Shown here: positions 53,305 through 61,645 of the stretch, piece by piece | Layout: each line of letters begins with the position of its first letter | How positions within the stretch are numbered: the stretch's first letter is position 1 | Assembly: GCF_009193325.2 (NCBI RefSeq) | Contig: NZ_CP059856.1 | Span: 496,001 to 560,000, forward strand | Reading direction: 5' to 3' | Length of the DNA stretch: 64,000 nt | From: Bacteroides zhangwenhongii | GTDB lineage: Bacteria > Bacteroidota > Bacteroidia > Bacteroidales > Bacteroidaceae | Position numbers and translations under genes: made by a program | The notes under the pieces: model-generated | What the model saw: only the letters and a program-made list of their open reading frames with translations | The model's database searches: none | Told to the model about the DNA's origin: nothing

Positions 53305-54276
53305 TTAAAGACCTACCGGCTTACCATACGCTTTGAACAAGCGTTTCAGTTCTTTTCCGGTAATGGGTATCACAGTACCGTGACGCGGATGAAAGTCCAT
53401 ACTCACAGCATGGTCTATTACTTTAAAGTTTTCGAGGTCGGTACTTTCCGTAAACTGGTATTTACCTTTCATATATACATCGTACATAAGGATATATTTG
53501 TCCGTCCCTATTAAAGGGAAAATGCCCGAACCTTCTACGGCTTCTTTGGTCTGTTGCTTATAACCATCCGATTCTTTCCACTGTCCGGAAGTCAAAGAAG
53601 GAGTGGTCGCCTTTTTGATTCCATTTCCATTGCCTTCCGTTTTATAGAACAGATGGTAAAGTCCGTTTTTATAAATAATATCCCCGTCGATACATGACTT
53701 TCCGTTTGCCGGTAGAAACAGAGGTTTCGGTTCACCTTCTATATCCGTAAAATCCTTGTTGGCATACGCATAATAAATGATATCCGCACCGTTGCCATGT
53801 TTCATTGACCAATATATCATATATTTCCCGGCTTCTTTATCATAAACCGTCTGCGGCGCCCATACCCGTTTCAGATTCTCCTGATTGGGATACTTCTTTT
53901 GGATGTTTACAACATTAGAAGTCCAGTGAACCAAGTCCTTCGATTTCAGCAACACCATGGCACGGTTAGAATCCCATCCGTTTCCACATACCATATCGGT
54001 AACGACCATATAGAAAGTCTTTCCATCTTCAGAACGGAGGATGTGAGGATCACGTACTCCACCTGTTGAACTAATCACACGGGAATCAAGTACCGGTTGA
54101 TTCCCGTTCAAGGCTTTATAATTGTATCCGTCAAGGCTGACAGCCATCCGGACGGCTTCTTCACTCATGCGATTGCCTGTAAAATAAACAAACAGATAAG
54201 CGGATTGCTGGCAGTAGCCAGTCAGCACTCCTATGAAAAGGAGTGCCAAGAGGGTGATATATTTCTTCATATTCAT
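53305..54276 (-). CDS. GH43 family glycosidase, secreted
   Basis: A 323-residue single-domain five-bladed propeller enzyme. The signal peptide ends near TGYCQQ. The three acidic catalytic positions of GH43 are recognisable: the base Asp76 in GGVRDPHIL, a pKa-modulating Asp197 or Asp199 in CIDGDIIYKNG, and the acid Glu248 in EAVEGSGIF. It most likely removes arabinofuranosyl or galactosyl residues, but the subfamily is not certain. Its first two blades are similar to the N-terminal region of the GH51 enzyme encoded next to it. It sits 10 bases after the GH35 stop codon in the same operon. Confidence 0.88.
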   Translation of the reverse strand: MNMKKYITLLALLFIGVLTGYCQQSAYLFVYFTGNRMSEEAVRMAVSLDGYNYKALNGNQPVLDSRVISSTGGVRDPHILRSEDGKTFYMVVTDMVCGNGWDSNRAMVLLKSKDLVHWTSNVVNIQKKYPNQENLKRVWAPQTVYDKEAGKYMIYWSMKHGNGADIIYYAYANKDFTDIEGEPKPLFLPANGKSCIDGDIIYKNGLYHLFYKTEGNGNGIKKATTPSLTSGQWKESDGYKQQTKEAVEGSGIFPLIGTDKYILMYDVYMKGKYQFTESTDLENFKVIDHAVSMDFHPRHGTVIPITGKELKRLFKAYGKPVGL

Positions 54277-54286
54277 TTGATATTCT

Positions 54287-56626
54287 CTAATAGTTGAAAT
54301 CCACAGGTCTTACATATATACGATATTCACGAATCATACCCGGATAATTCTTTTCGGCACGGGGCAGATAGCGGAAACCGGTTACCGTTTCCACTTTACT
54401 CAAGTCGATCACTAAATGGTGAGGATAGGCAACATTGTCTACTGTCATCCAGAAAGTCGACTCCTGCAGGTCGAATATCTTGTCAGCCGTACGGTTACCG
54501 CTACGTGTTTCCTCACTGTCGGCATAACGGATCTTCCAGTGCTCGCGGGACACAGGTTTACCGTCGGCCCCCAATACATCAAACTCCGCCACCGCTGCGA
54601 TATTATCATTCGCTTGCGGAGAAAGCGCTTCCAGACAGAAATAGCGTCCTTTCACCGGAGTATCAAATCGTACTTCCTGCCAGCCGTTACCAGGAGTGAA
54701 AGCTCCTTCGTATACTGTTTTCTCACCTGTCAGTTTCAGCTTCTCGCCATCCTTGCGGTGTGTTTCGGGTGCTTTTTCACGAAGCACATCGAGAATTGGC
54801 TTCTTCAAACCCTTGATAGAAGCTTTGGCAGGACCTTTCAAATCAAGAACGAGAATCTCATTCTCTCCTTTTTTCAGCCAGCAACCCGGCATAAAGAGTG
54901 TTTGTTGCGGACCGATTTCCCAAAAACGTCCCATCGCATGACCGTTCACCCAAACCATACCTTTACCCCATGTACTCATATCCAGGAAAGTATCTCCAAC
55001 TTTGTCCAGTTTAAAAGTACCTTTATAATAGGCTGGCATAGTCGGCAACTGTTTGGTTTCATTATATTTCTTATCTTTAATAAAGGAATAATCTACCGGG
55101 AAGTTATACACTGTCCAGTTTTTTAATTTCTTTGTCTGATTTCCTGAAATAAGTTCCACCTTTTCTGTGATTCCTTTACGGTCGTGAATGGATTTATCAA
55201 AGTTGACACGCCCCATCGCTTCTATGAGAATATCCAGTTGCGTACCTTTCTTTAATACAGGCAGCGTTGTTGTGAACTCTCCCTTACGACGATCCAGACG
55301 CGCCAACAGCTTGCCATCGGCATAAACCTGCGCCCAATCATGTACCTCTGTAATCTTGAGGACCGTACCGACAGCAACAGCCTCCGGCAAGGTCGTACGA
55401 TACAGAATCGTTCCCCATCCCTGATTAAACCGTTCCATCGGCTGGATATCCGTTGAGTGTTTCGCTTCCGGCAAATTAGAGAAGAGCGGAGCCACTTTCG
55501 TAAAATGGAACTCAGGAATCTCCATTACGGGCAGAGCGGCAGGAACTTCCGGCAATGCAGCCCCTGCAGGAAGATAGTTTTTCAATAAATCACGAAGCAA
55601 GAAATACTTCTCGGTAGTCCATCCCGCCTCACTGATAGGAGCATCATAATCGTATGAGCTGCACATGGCGGAATAAGCCGGGTTATTCGCACCTCCCCAA
55701 TGTCCGAATGTCGTTCCTCCGTGAGTCATATACAGACTGAAAGAGATGTTTCGGTCGAGCATATCCTTAATGCCCTGCACCATATCTTTCGCAGGACGTG
55801 TCTCATGTTTCCGTCCCCAATGGTCGAACCATCCGCTCCAGAATTCACTACACATCAACGGAGTTTCGGGGCGAAGCTCTTTCAATTTCTTAAATTGCTG
55901 GTCGATATTGGCTCCCGTACCGAAATTCACAGTCCAGATCAAATCGTCGAGTGCATTATTTGTGAAGTTACTGCTCCAGTCACATTGGAACAAAGGCACA
56001 TCGGTAAAGCCAGACTCACGCACTAAATCACGGACGGCAGATACGTATGGTTTGTTGATTCCATAAGAACCATATTCATTCTCTACCTGAACCATTATGA
56101 TATTTCCACCTTTATTTACCTGCAACGGAGCCAGTTGCTTGCCCACTTCTTTCATAAAGATACCGACCCGTTCCATATAATAAGGATCGAGTGTACGCAA
56201 AGCTATATCCTTCTTCTTCAGCAACCACCAGGGAAGTCCTCCCATCTCCCATTCCGCACAGACATACGGACCGGGACGGACAATGACATACATACCATGT
56301 TTCTGTGCCGCACGACAGAAAGCAGCAATGTCATTCTGTCCGGTAAAGTCGAATTTACCTTCTTCCTGTTCATGGATATTCCAGAAAATATAAATACAAA
56401 TCGTATTCATTCCCAACGCTTTGCACATCTCTATACGGTGTTCCCAATAAGCTTGCGGGATACGGGTATAATGCAACTCGGCAGCCTTCACCACAAATGG
56501 TTTTCCGTCCAGCAGAAAAGTGTTCTTGCCTGCCTCAAACTTACGGGCAGTGGTTTGTGCCTGTGCACTACTAACGAAAAAAGTAACTGTAAAAAGTACC
56601 AGTAAAGCAATTAATCTGTTTTTCAT
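54287..56626 (-). CDS. GH35 beta-galactosidase with C-terminal discoidin-like CBM
   Basis: A 779-residue secreted exo-beta-galactosidase (signal peptide ending SSAQAQ). The TIM barrel (about 30-365) has the GH35 motifs FVVKAAELHYTRIP, RPGPYVCAEWEMGGLPWWL, the acid/base Glu184 in QVENEYGSYG, and the nucleophile Glu261 in LMCSEFWSGWFDHWG. Two beta-jelly-roll domains follow (about 390-600, GMVWVNGHAMGRFWEIGPQQTL is the landmark, near its WVNG and GPQQ residues). Residues about 625-779 look like a discoidin/F5-8-type binding module (SGNRTADKIFDLQE, HLVIDLSKVETVTGFRYLP). It heads the operon with GH43, GH51 and GH97 and has a promoter box 36 bases upstream. Confidence 0.95.
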   Translation of the reverse strand: MKNRLIALLVLFTVTFFVSSAQAQTTARKFEAGKNTFLLDGKPFVVKAAELHYTRIPQAYWEHRIEMCKALGMNTICIYIFWNIHEQEEGKFDFTGQNDIAAFCRAAQKHGMYVIVRPGPYVCAEWEMGGLPWWLLKKKDIALRTLDPYYMERVGIFMKEVGKQLAPLQVNKGGNIIMVQVENEYGSYGINKPYVSAVRDLVRESGFTDVPLFQCDWSSNFTNNALDDLIWTVNFGTGANIDQQFKKLKELRPETPLMCSEFWSGWFDHWGRKHETRPAKDMVQGIKDMLDRNISFSLYMTHGGTTFGHWGGANNPAYSAMCSSYDYDAPISEAGWTTEKYFLLRDLLKNYLPAGAALPEVPAALPVMEIPEFHFTKVAPLFSNLPEAKHSTDIQPMERFNQGWGTILYRTTLPEAVAVGTVLKITEVHDWAQVYADGKLLARLDRRKGEFTTTLPVLKKGTQLDILIEAMGRVNFDKSIHDRKGITEKVELISGNQTKKLKNWTVYNFPVDYSFIKDKKYNETKQLPTMPAYYKGTFKLDKVGDTFLDMSTWGKGMVWVNGHAMGRFWEIGPQQTLFMPGCWLKKGENEILVLDLKGPAKASIKGLKKPILDVLREKAPETHRKDGEKLKLTGEKTVYEGAFTPGNGWQEVRFDTPVKGRYFCLEALSPQANDNIAAVAEFDVLGADGKPVSREHWKIRYADSEETRSGNRTADKIFDLQESTFWMTVDNVAYPHHLVIDLSKVETVTGFRYLPRAEKNYPGMIREYRIYVRPVDFNY

Positions 56627-56661
56627 GGTTTATTCAAAAATAGAATTTTAATAGTATACGG

Positions 56662-56669
56662 CAAAGGTA
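56662..56669 (-). promoter_or_regulatory. -7 promoter box for the GH35-GH43-GH51-GH97 operon
   Basis: CAAAGGTA is TACCTTTG on the minus strand, an exact TAnnTTTG match, 36 bases upstream of the GH35 start. Confidence 0.55.
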
Positions 56670-56732
56670 GGCGATTCACCTAAAAGAAAAGGCATAATTA
56701 TCATTCAAAAAGGGGTGGAAATAAAGCAAAAA

Positions 56733-56754
56733 CAGCCTACTAGCAGCCTACTAG
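56733..56754. repeat. Perfect tandem duplication of an 11-base word
   Basis: CAGCCTACTAG occurs twice in direct tandem, between the GH35 promoter and the end of cdaA. No function is evident. Confidence 0.8.
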
Positions 56755-56763
56755 CAATCAAAT

Positions 56764-57528
56764 TCAATTTTCTTTCGTCAACAGACTTTCCAGTTCCTCC
56801 GCATTCAAGCGAAGATAGAACTGTCCGCGATAAGCTACGGAGATAGCTCCGGTCTCTTCGGAAACAATGATAGCATGGGCATCCGATTGCTGGGAGATTC
56901 CCATAGCCGCACGGTGACGCAAACCAAGCTCTTTCGGAATATTCAAATCATGGGAAACCGGCAGAATACATCCCGCCGCTTCAATACGCTTTTTACTGAT
57001 AACCATCGCCCCGTCATGCAAGGGACTATTCTTGAAGAAGATATTTTCAATCAGCCGTTGGTTGATTGCCGCATCAATCACCTCCCCTGTACGGACTATC
57101 TCATCTAAAGGAGTATTATGCTCAATCACAATCAATGCGCCGACTTTTTGTTTGCCCATACTCAGACAAGCCATTACAACAGGCATAATATCATCATGCT
57201 TCAACGATTCCTTCTTCGAACCGTTAAACAACCGTGACAATGCACTGACATGGCGATGAGAGCCTAAAGTCAACAAGAAGCGACGTATCTCATCCTGAAA
57301 AAGAACAATCAAAGCTATCACACCGACACTCATCAATGTGTCAAAGATAGAGCCAAGCAGTTTCATTTCCAACACCTGGGTCACCACCAGCCAAATCAAG
57401 ATAAAAACAAGAATACCGGTAAAAACCTTAATGGAACCGGAAGCTTTCATCAGTTTGTATGTGTAATACAACAGAAATGCGACCAGTAGGACATCTATAA
57501 AATCTTTTATTCCAATATCAAAAAACAT
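56764..57528 (-). CDS. cdaA: Membrane diadenylate cyclase (CdaA, DisA_N domain)
   Basis: Makes cyclic di-AMP from two ATP. The 254-residue protein has three N-terminal membrane helices (about 10-28, 34-52, 60-78), a short coiled segment, and the DisA_N domain. The signature motifs are intact: HDGAMVI (Asp172-Gly173-Ala174) and LRHRAAMG (Arg204-His205-Arg206). The length and layout match CdaA/DacA rather than DisA. Its first 11 bases overlap the end of folP, so the two are translationally coupled. C-di-AMP controls turgor and cell-wall homeostasis in other bacteria. Confidence 0.95.
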   Translation of the reverse strand: MFFDIGIKDFIDVLLVAFLLYYTYKLMKASGSIKVFTGILVFILIWLVVTQVLEMKLLGSIFDTLMSVGVIALIVLFQDEIRRFLLTLGSHRHVSALSRLFNGSKKESLKHDDIMPVVMACLSMGKQKVGALIVIEHNTPLDEIVRTGEVIDAAINQRLIENIFFKNSPLHDGAMVISKKRIEAAGCILPVSHDLNIPKELGLRHRAAMGISQQSDAHAIIVSEETGAISVAYRGQFYLRLNAEELESLLTKEN

Positions 57529-58381
57529 GGCTCTCCTTTTTTATTTTTTCAACGATCCGAACTGTTTCCACAGCTTCACGCACATCATGTACACGCAAAA
57601 TATGCGCTCCTTTCATTAACGCCACAGTATCCAATATGGTTGTCCCGTTCAATGAGTCTTGCGGAGTGCCTCCCAACAGTTTGTAAATCATAGATTTGCG
57701 GGAAACTCCCACTAGTACCGGAAGTTCAAAGATGTGGAACTCTTCCAGATGCGCCATCAGTTCATAATTATGCTCCAGTGTCTTACCGAACCCGAATCCC
57801 GGATCGAGGATGATATCCTTCACTCCCAAATCACGAAGTTGCTGCACTTTACGGGCAAAATACAAGAAAACTTCCTTTATCAGATTCTCATAATGAGGTT
57901 CTTTCTGCATACTTTGCGGAGTTCCCTGCATATGCATCATAATATAAGGTACTCCCAATTCGGCTACTGTTGCAAACATCCTGTCATCCATCTCACCGGC
58001 TGCTATATCATTGATAATAGCAACTCCGTATTCCTTCACACAGCGTTCTGCCACCTCCGCCCGAAATGTATCTACGGAAATGATAGCCTCCGGATGATTC
58101 CGGTTCAGGATTTCCAACCCGGTACGAAGTCGGCGCATCTCTTCTTCGGCAGAGATATGTTCGGCATTCGGACGCGAAGAATAAGCGCCTATATCAATAA
58201 TAGAAGCGCCCTCATCCAGAATCTGCCGGGCACGGGCGGCTATTTCTTCTTCAGTCTGCATCCGGCTACCGGAATAAAAAGAATCGGGAGTTACATTCAG
58301 AATCCCCATTACTTGCGGAGTAGCGAGGTCAAGCAACCGCCCTTTTACATTTATATAAATAGGAGACATTGGCTTTATCAT
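57518..58381 (-). CDS. folP: Dihydropteroate synthase
   Basis: Condenses 6-hydroxymethyl-7,8-dihydropterin pyrophosphate with p-aminobenzoate in folate synthesis. The 287-residue TIM-barrel enzyme has the two DHPS signatures VMGILNVTPDSFYSG (about 24-38) and GASIIDIGAYSSRP (about 58-71), plus IINDIAAGEMD, DPGFGFGKTLEHN, the SRKSMI catalytic loop and the final LRVHDVREA. The length is standard. It overlaps cdaA by 11 bases and is divergent from murF with a canonical promoter box on each strand. Confidence 0.97.
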   Translation of the reverse strand: MIKPMSPIYINVKGRLLDLATPQVMGILNVTPDSFYSGSRMQTEEEIAARARQILDEGASIIDIGAYSSRPNAEHISAEEEMRRLRTGLEILNRNHPEAIISVDTFRAEVAERCVKEYGVAIINDIAAGEMDDRMFATVAELGVPYIMMHMQGTPQSMQKEPHYENLIKEVFLYFARKVQQLRDLGVKDIILDPGFGFGKTLEHNYELMAHLEEFHIFELPVLVGVSRKSMIYKLLGGTPQDSLNGTTILDTVALMKGAHILRVHDVREAVETVRIVEKIKKESHVF

Positions 58382-58406
58382 TGATCGTATTCCTTTTAGA
58401 TTGTTG

Positions 58407-58414
58407 CAAATGTA
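58407..58414 (-). promoter_or_regulatory. -7 promoter box for folP-cdaA
   Basis: CAAATGTA is TACATTTG on the minus strand, an exact TAnnTTTG match, 26 bases upstream of folP. Confidence 0.55.
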
Positions 58415-58438
58415 GAGAAATAATCCGAAAGAATAACC

Positions 58439-58446
58439 TATCTTTG
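58439..58446 (+). promoter_or_regulatory. -7 promoter box for murF
   Basis: TATCTTTG followed by CAGCG matches the Bacteroides -7 consensus, and the same TTTGCAGCG context occurs at the lrgA promoter. It lies 28 bases upstream of murF. Confidence 0.6.
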
Positions 58447-58473
58447 CAGCGTTTTTAAATAAAAGATCAGGTT

Positions 58474-59772
58474 ATGAAACTTTCTGCTCTTTACCAGATT
58501 TTCCTGGAATGCCAATCAGTAACTACTGATAGCCGGAACTGCCCGGACGGTTCTTTGTTTATCGCCTTGAAAGGTGAGTCGTTCAACGGTAATGCATTTG
58601 CCAAGTTTGCATTGGACTCCGGATGCGCGTATGCAATTATTGATGAAGGCGAATATGCCGTAGAAGGCGACCAACGCTATATACTCGTGGACAATTGCCT
58701 GCAAACAATGCAGCAACTTGCCAACTACCATCGTCGCCAACTCGGTACCAAAGTAATCGGTATCACCGGAACAAACGGAAAAACGACTACAAAGGAATTG
58801 ATATCTACCGTACTTAGCCAAGCACATAACGTACTCTATACGCTAGGAAATCTGAACAATCATATCGGCGTGCCGACTACTCTGCTCCGTCTAAAACCGG
58901 AGCACGACCTCGCTGTGATTGAGATGGGAGCCAATCATCCGGGAGAAATCAAGTTTCTCTGCGAAATAGCAGAACCTGATTACGGCATCATAACGAATGT
59001 GGGCAAAGCCCATCTGGAAGGCTTCGGCTCGTTTGAAGGAGTCATCAAAACCAAAGGAGAATTATACGATTTCCTTCGCAAGAAAGAAAATTCCACCATC
59101 TTCATCCACCACGATAATCCCTATCTGATGAATATGTCCGAAGAGCTAGATCGGATTTATTACGGAACACAAGATGGACTGTATATCAATGGACGTATCA
59201 CCGATAATTCACCTTATCTGACTTTTGAATGGAAAGCGGGAAACGGGAACGAAATCCACCGGATACAGACACAGCTAATCGGAGAATATAATTTCCCCAA
59301 TGCTTTAGCCGCCATAACTATCGGACATTTTTTCGGAGTAGAAGCGCAAAAGATCGATGAAGCCCTAGCCGGATATACTCCACAAAACAATCGTTCGCAG
59401 CTCAAACGGACAACAGACAATACGTTGATTATCGATGCATACAATGCCAATCCGACTAGCATGATGGCTGCCCTGCAGAACTTCCGCAATATGGCAGTTC
59501 CCCACAAAATGCTGCTACTGGGAGATATGCGCGAACTAGGTGCCGAAAGCAACATCGAACACCAGAAAATTGTGGATTACATTAAAGATAGTAACTTCGA
59601 GCAAGTATGGCTTGTTGGAGAACAGTTTGCAGCAACACAGCATAACTTCAAGACCTACGCAAACGTACAGGAAGTTATCAAGGAACTGGAAACCCAAAAG
59701 CCCAAAGGCTATACGATTCTCATCAAAGGTTCCAACGGAATCAAACTTAGTTCAACGGTAGAACATTTGTAA
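58474..59772 (+). CDS. murF: UDP-N-acetylmuramoyl-tripeptide--D-alanyl-D-alanine ligase
   Basis: Adds D-Ala-D-Ala to the UDP-MurNAc-tripeptide, the last cytoplasmic step of peptidoglycan precursor synthesis. The 432-residue Mur ligase has the N-terminal substrate domain (VTTDSRNCPDGSLFIALKGE, from about residue 16), the central ATPase with P-loop GITGTNGKTTTKEL (about 96-109) and the EMGANHPGEI motif, and the C-terminal domain with DAYNANPTSMMAAL and LLLGDMRELG, both typical of MurF. The length is slightly short but complete for Bacteroidota. It is monocistronic here, ending before the convergent VanZ-like gene. Confidence 0.96.
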   Translation: MKLSALYQIFLECQSVTTDSRNCPDGSLFIALKGESFNGNAFAKFALDSGCAYAIIDEGEYAVEGDQRYILVDNCLQTMQQLANYHRRQLGTKVIGITGTNGKTTTKELISTVLSQAHNVLYTLGNLNNHIGVPTTLLRLKPEHDLAVIEMGANHPGEIKFLCEIAEPDYGIITNVGKAHLEGFGSFEGVIKTKGELYDFLRKKENSTIFIHHDNPYLMNMSEELDRIYYGTQDGLYINGRITDNSPYLTFEWKAGNGNEIHRIQTQLIGEYNFPNALAAITIGHFFGVEAQKIDEALAGYTPQNNRSQLKRTTDNTLIIDAYNANPTSMMAALQNFRNMAVPHKMLLLGDMRELGAESNIEHQKIVDYIKDSNFEQVWLVGEQFAATQHNFKTYANVQEVIKELETQKPKGYTILIKGSNGIKLSSTVEHL

Positions 59773-59778
59773 GATTCT

Positions 59779-60171
59779 TCATTTCCTATTTTTCATTCTC
59801 GGCCTTAACCCATAATAGGCTACCAGGCTGGCCAGAATAGCCCCTGTACTGTTGGCTGCAAAGTCCAGCCAGTCTCCTCCACGATAGGTGGTACAATATT
59901 CTTGCATCAGCTCCACCGCGCCACTAAAGAGGATGGGACAGAGAAATGCACCTAACCATGCGTGCCACATCGGAGTATTATCTCTGCGATGTGCACGCAA
60001 GAACTCCACCCATAACATCCCCGACATACCGAAATACATACAAATATGCACTAATTTGTCCAAGTTAGGTATTTCATTCAAATCTGTCTTAGGCGGTTTA
60101 AAGAATGACAGGTAAATCACTGTCAGGATAATAAAAAGCGAGATCGGATATTTCTTAATATAAGATAGCAT
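59779..60171 (-). CDS. VanZ-like family membrane protein
   Basis: A 130-residue membrane protein with four hydrophobic segments (about 8-24, 38-56, 70-92, 100-120). Conserved VanZ-like residues include LNEIPNLDKLVHICMYFGM near 31-49 and GAVELMQEYCTTYRGGDWLDFAANSTGA near 83-110 (seen by its E-L-x-Q and D-W-L-D-x-x-A-N-x-x-G-A pattern). The family is named after the VanZ protein of vancomycin-resistance clusters, but most members, such as this short one in a core region, have no known role in resistance. It is convergent with murF and divergent from the symporter gene. Confidence 0.85.
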   Translation of the reverse strand: MLSYIKKYPISLFIILTVIYLSFFKPPKTDLNEIPNLDKLVHICMYFGMSGMLWVEFLRAHRRDNTPMWHAWLGAFLCPILFSGAVELMQEYCTTYRGGDWLDFAANSTGAILASLVAYYGLRPRMKNRK

Positions 60172-60197
60172 ATCTAAATAAAATTACAGTTTCAGCA

Positions 60198-60205
60198 CAA
60201 ATATA
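60198..60205 (-). promoter_or_regulatory. -7 promoter box for the VanZ-like gene
   Basis: CAAATATA is TATATTTG on the minus strand, matching TAnnTTTG, 27 bases upstream of the VanZ-like start. Confidence 0.5.
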
Positions 60206-60217
60206 AGTATCATTTTC

Positions 60218-60225
60218 TATATTTG
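60218..60225 (+). promoter_or_regulatory. -7 promoter box for the sodium symporter gene
   Basis: TATATTTG followed by C matches TAnnTTTG and lies 50 bases upstream of the start codon. Confidence 0.5.
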
Positions 60226-60274
60226 CACTTTAATACGTGTATTTTATAACGATTTGTAAGATAAAACAAGATTT

Positions 60275-61645
60275 ATGACAAAAAATGATAGAGCGAACTT
60301 CGGTAGTAAATTAGGCGTTATACTTGCCTCTGCAGGCTCGGCAGTAGGGCTGGGGAATATATGGAGATTCCCTTACGAGACAGGAAATCATGGGGGAGCC
60401 GCCTTTATATTGATCTACTTAGGCTGTGTCTTGCTTTTGGGGCTTCCCATTATGATTGCCGAATTCCTGATAGGCCGTCGTTCAAGAGCCAACACAGCAG
60501 GAGCTTATCAGAAATTAGCACCCGATACACATTGGCGTTGGGTAGGCCGTATGGGTGTATTGGCAGGTTTTCTGATCCTCAGTTATTACTCGGTAGTAGC
60601 CGGATGGACACTTGAATATATATTTGAAGCTGCTTCAAATGGTTTTGCGGGGAAAACTCCCGAAGAGTTCATCACTTCTTTCCAACAGTTTTCCAGCAAT
60701 CCCTGGCGACCGGTGGTCTGGCTGGTTTCCTTCTTGCTAATTACCCACTTCATCATTGTAAAAGGGGTGGAAAAAGGGATTGAAAAGTCTTCCAAGATAA
60801 TGATGCCCACACTTTTCATCATTATTCTTATATTGGTAGGCTGCTCTGTTTCACTGCCGGGCGCCGGTGCCGGTATCGAGTTTCTTTTGAAACCGGACTT
60901 CAGCAAAGTGGACGGCAATGTATTTCTGAGTGCTATGGGACAAGCCTTCTTTTCCCTTAGTCTGGGAATGGGTTGCCTTTGTACATACGCTTCCTACTTC
61001 AGTAAAGAGACAAATCTGACTAAAACGGCTTTCAGCGTGGGTATTATCGATACCTTCGTAGCAATACTAGCCGGATTTATCATTTTCCCGGCCGCCTTTT
61101 CCGTCGGAATCCAACCGGGATCCGGTCCCAGCCTTATTTTCATTACACTACCGAACGTATTCCAACAAGCATTTAGCGGGGTACCTATATTGGCATATAT
61201 ATTCTCTGTAATGTTCTACGCATTGCTGGCAATGGCAGCATTGACTTCCACTATTTCCCTACACGAAGTGGTGACAGCCTATCTGCATGAAGAATTCAAA
61301 TTCTCCCGTGGGAAAGCGGCAAAACTTGTGACCGGCGGATGCATATTCTTCGGAGTATTCTGTTCATTATCATTGGGAGTGACAAAAGAGTTCACTGTTT
61401 TTGGCTTGGGGATGTTCGACCTATTCGACTTTGTAACAGCCAAACTCATGCTTCCCCTCGGCGGACTGTGCATTTCTCTCTTTACCGGATGGTATCTCGA
61501 CAAGAAAGTGGTATGGTCGGAAATTACCAACAACGGTACACTTAAAATTCCCGTATACCGACTGATTGTCTTTATATTAAAATATATCGCACCAATCGCT
61601 ATTACATTAATATTCATCAATGAGCTAGGATTCATCAAACTATAA
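60275..61645 (+). CDS. Sodium:neurotransmitter symporter (NSS/SNF) family transporter
   Basis: A 456-residue inner-membrane transporter that probably takes up an amino acid or amine with sodium. The NSS signature GSAVGLGNIWRFPY lies at residues 18-31, with GGAAFILIYLG after it, and about 11 membrane helices can be traced. Helix 6 to 8 motifs (FFSLSLGMGCLCTYASYF and LLAMAALTSTISLHE) carry the sodium-binding residues typical of LeuT-like proteins. Tyr at the start of the second repeat fits the bacterial branch. The substrate is unknown. Its stop codon shares an A with the next start (TAATG), so the two genes are coupled. Confidence 0.93.
   Translation: MTKNDRANFGSKLGVILASAGSAVGLGNIWRFPYETGNHGGAAFILIYLGCVLLLGLPIMIAEFLIGRRSRANTAGAYQKLAPDTHWRWVGRMGVLAGFLILSYYSVVAGWTLEYIFEAASNGFAGKTPEEFITSFQQFSSNPWRPVVWLVSFLLITHFIIVKGVEKGIEKSSKIMMPTLFIIILILVGCSVSLPGAGAGIEFLLKPDFSKVDGNVFLSAMGQAFFSLSLGMGCLCTYASYFSKETNLTKTAFSVGIIDTFVAILAGFIIFPAAFSVGIQPGSGPSLIFITLPNVFQQAFSGVPILAYIFSVMFYALLAMAALTSTISLHEVVTAYLHEEFKFSRGKAAKLVTGGCIFFGVFCSLSLGVTKEFTVFGLGMFDLFDFVTAKLMLPLGGLCISLFTGWYLDKKVVWSEITNNGTLKIPVYRLIVFILKYIAPIAITLIFINELGFIKL

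Noticed and set aside
59779..60171. A vancomycin-resistance gene (VanZ)
   Set aside because: It is a short member of the broad VanZ-like membrane family in a core region, with no other van genes.
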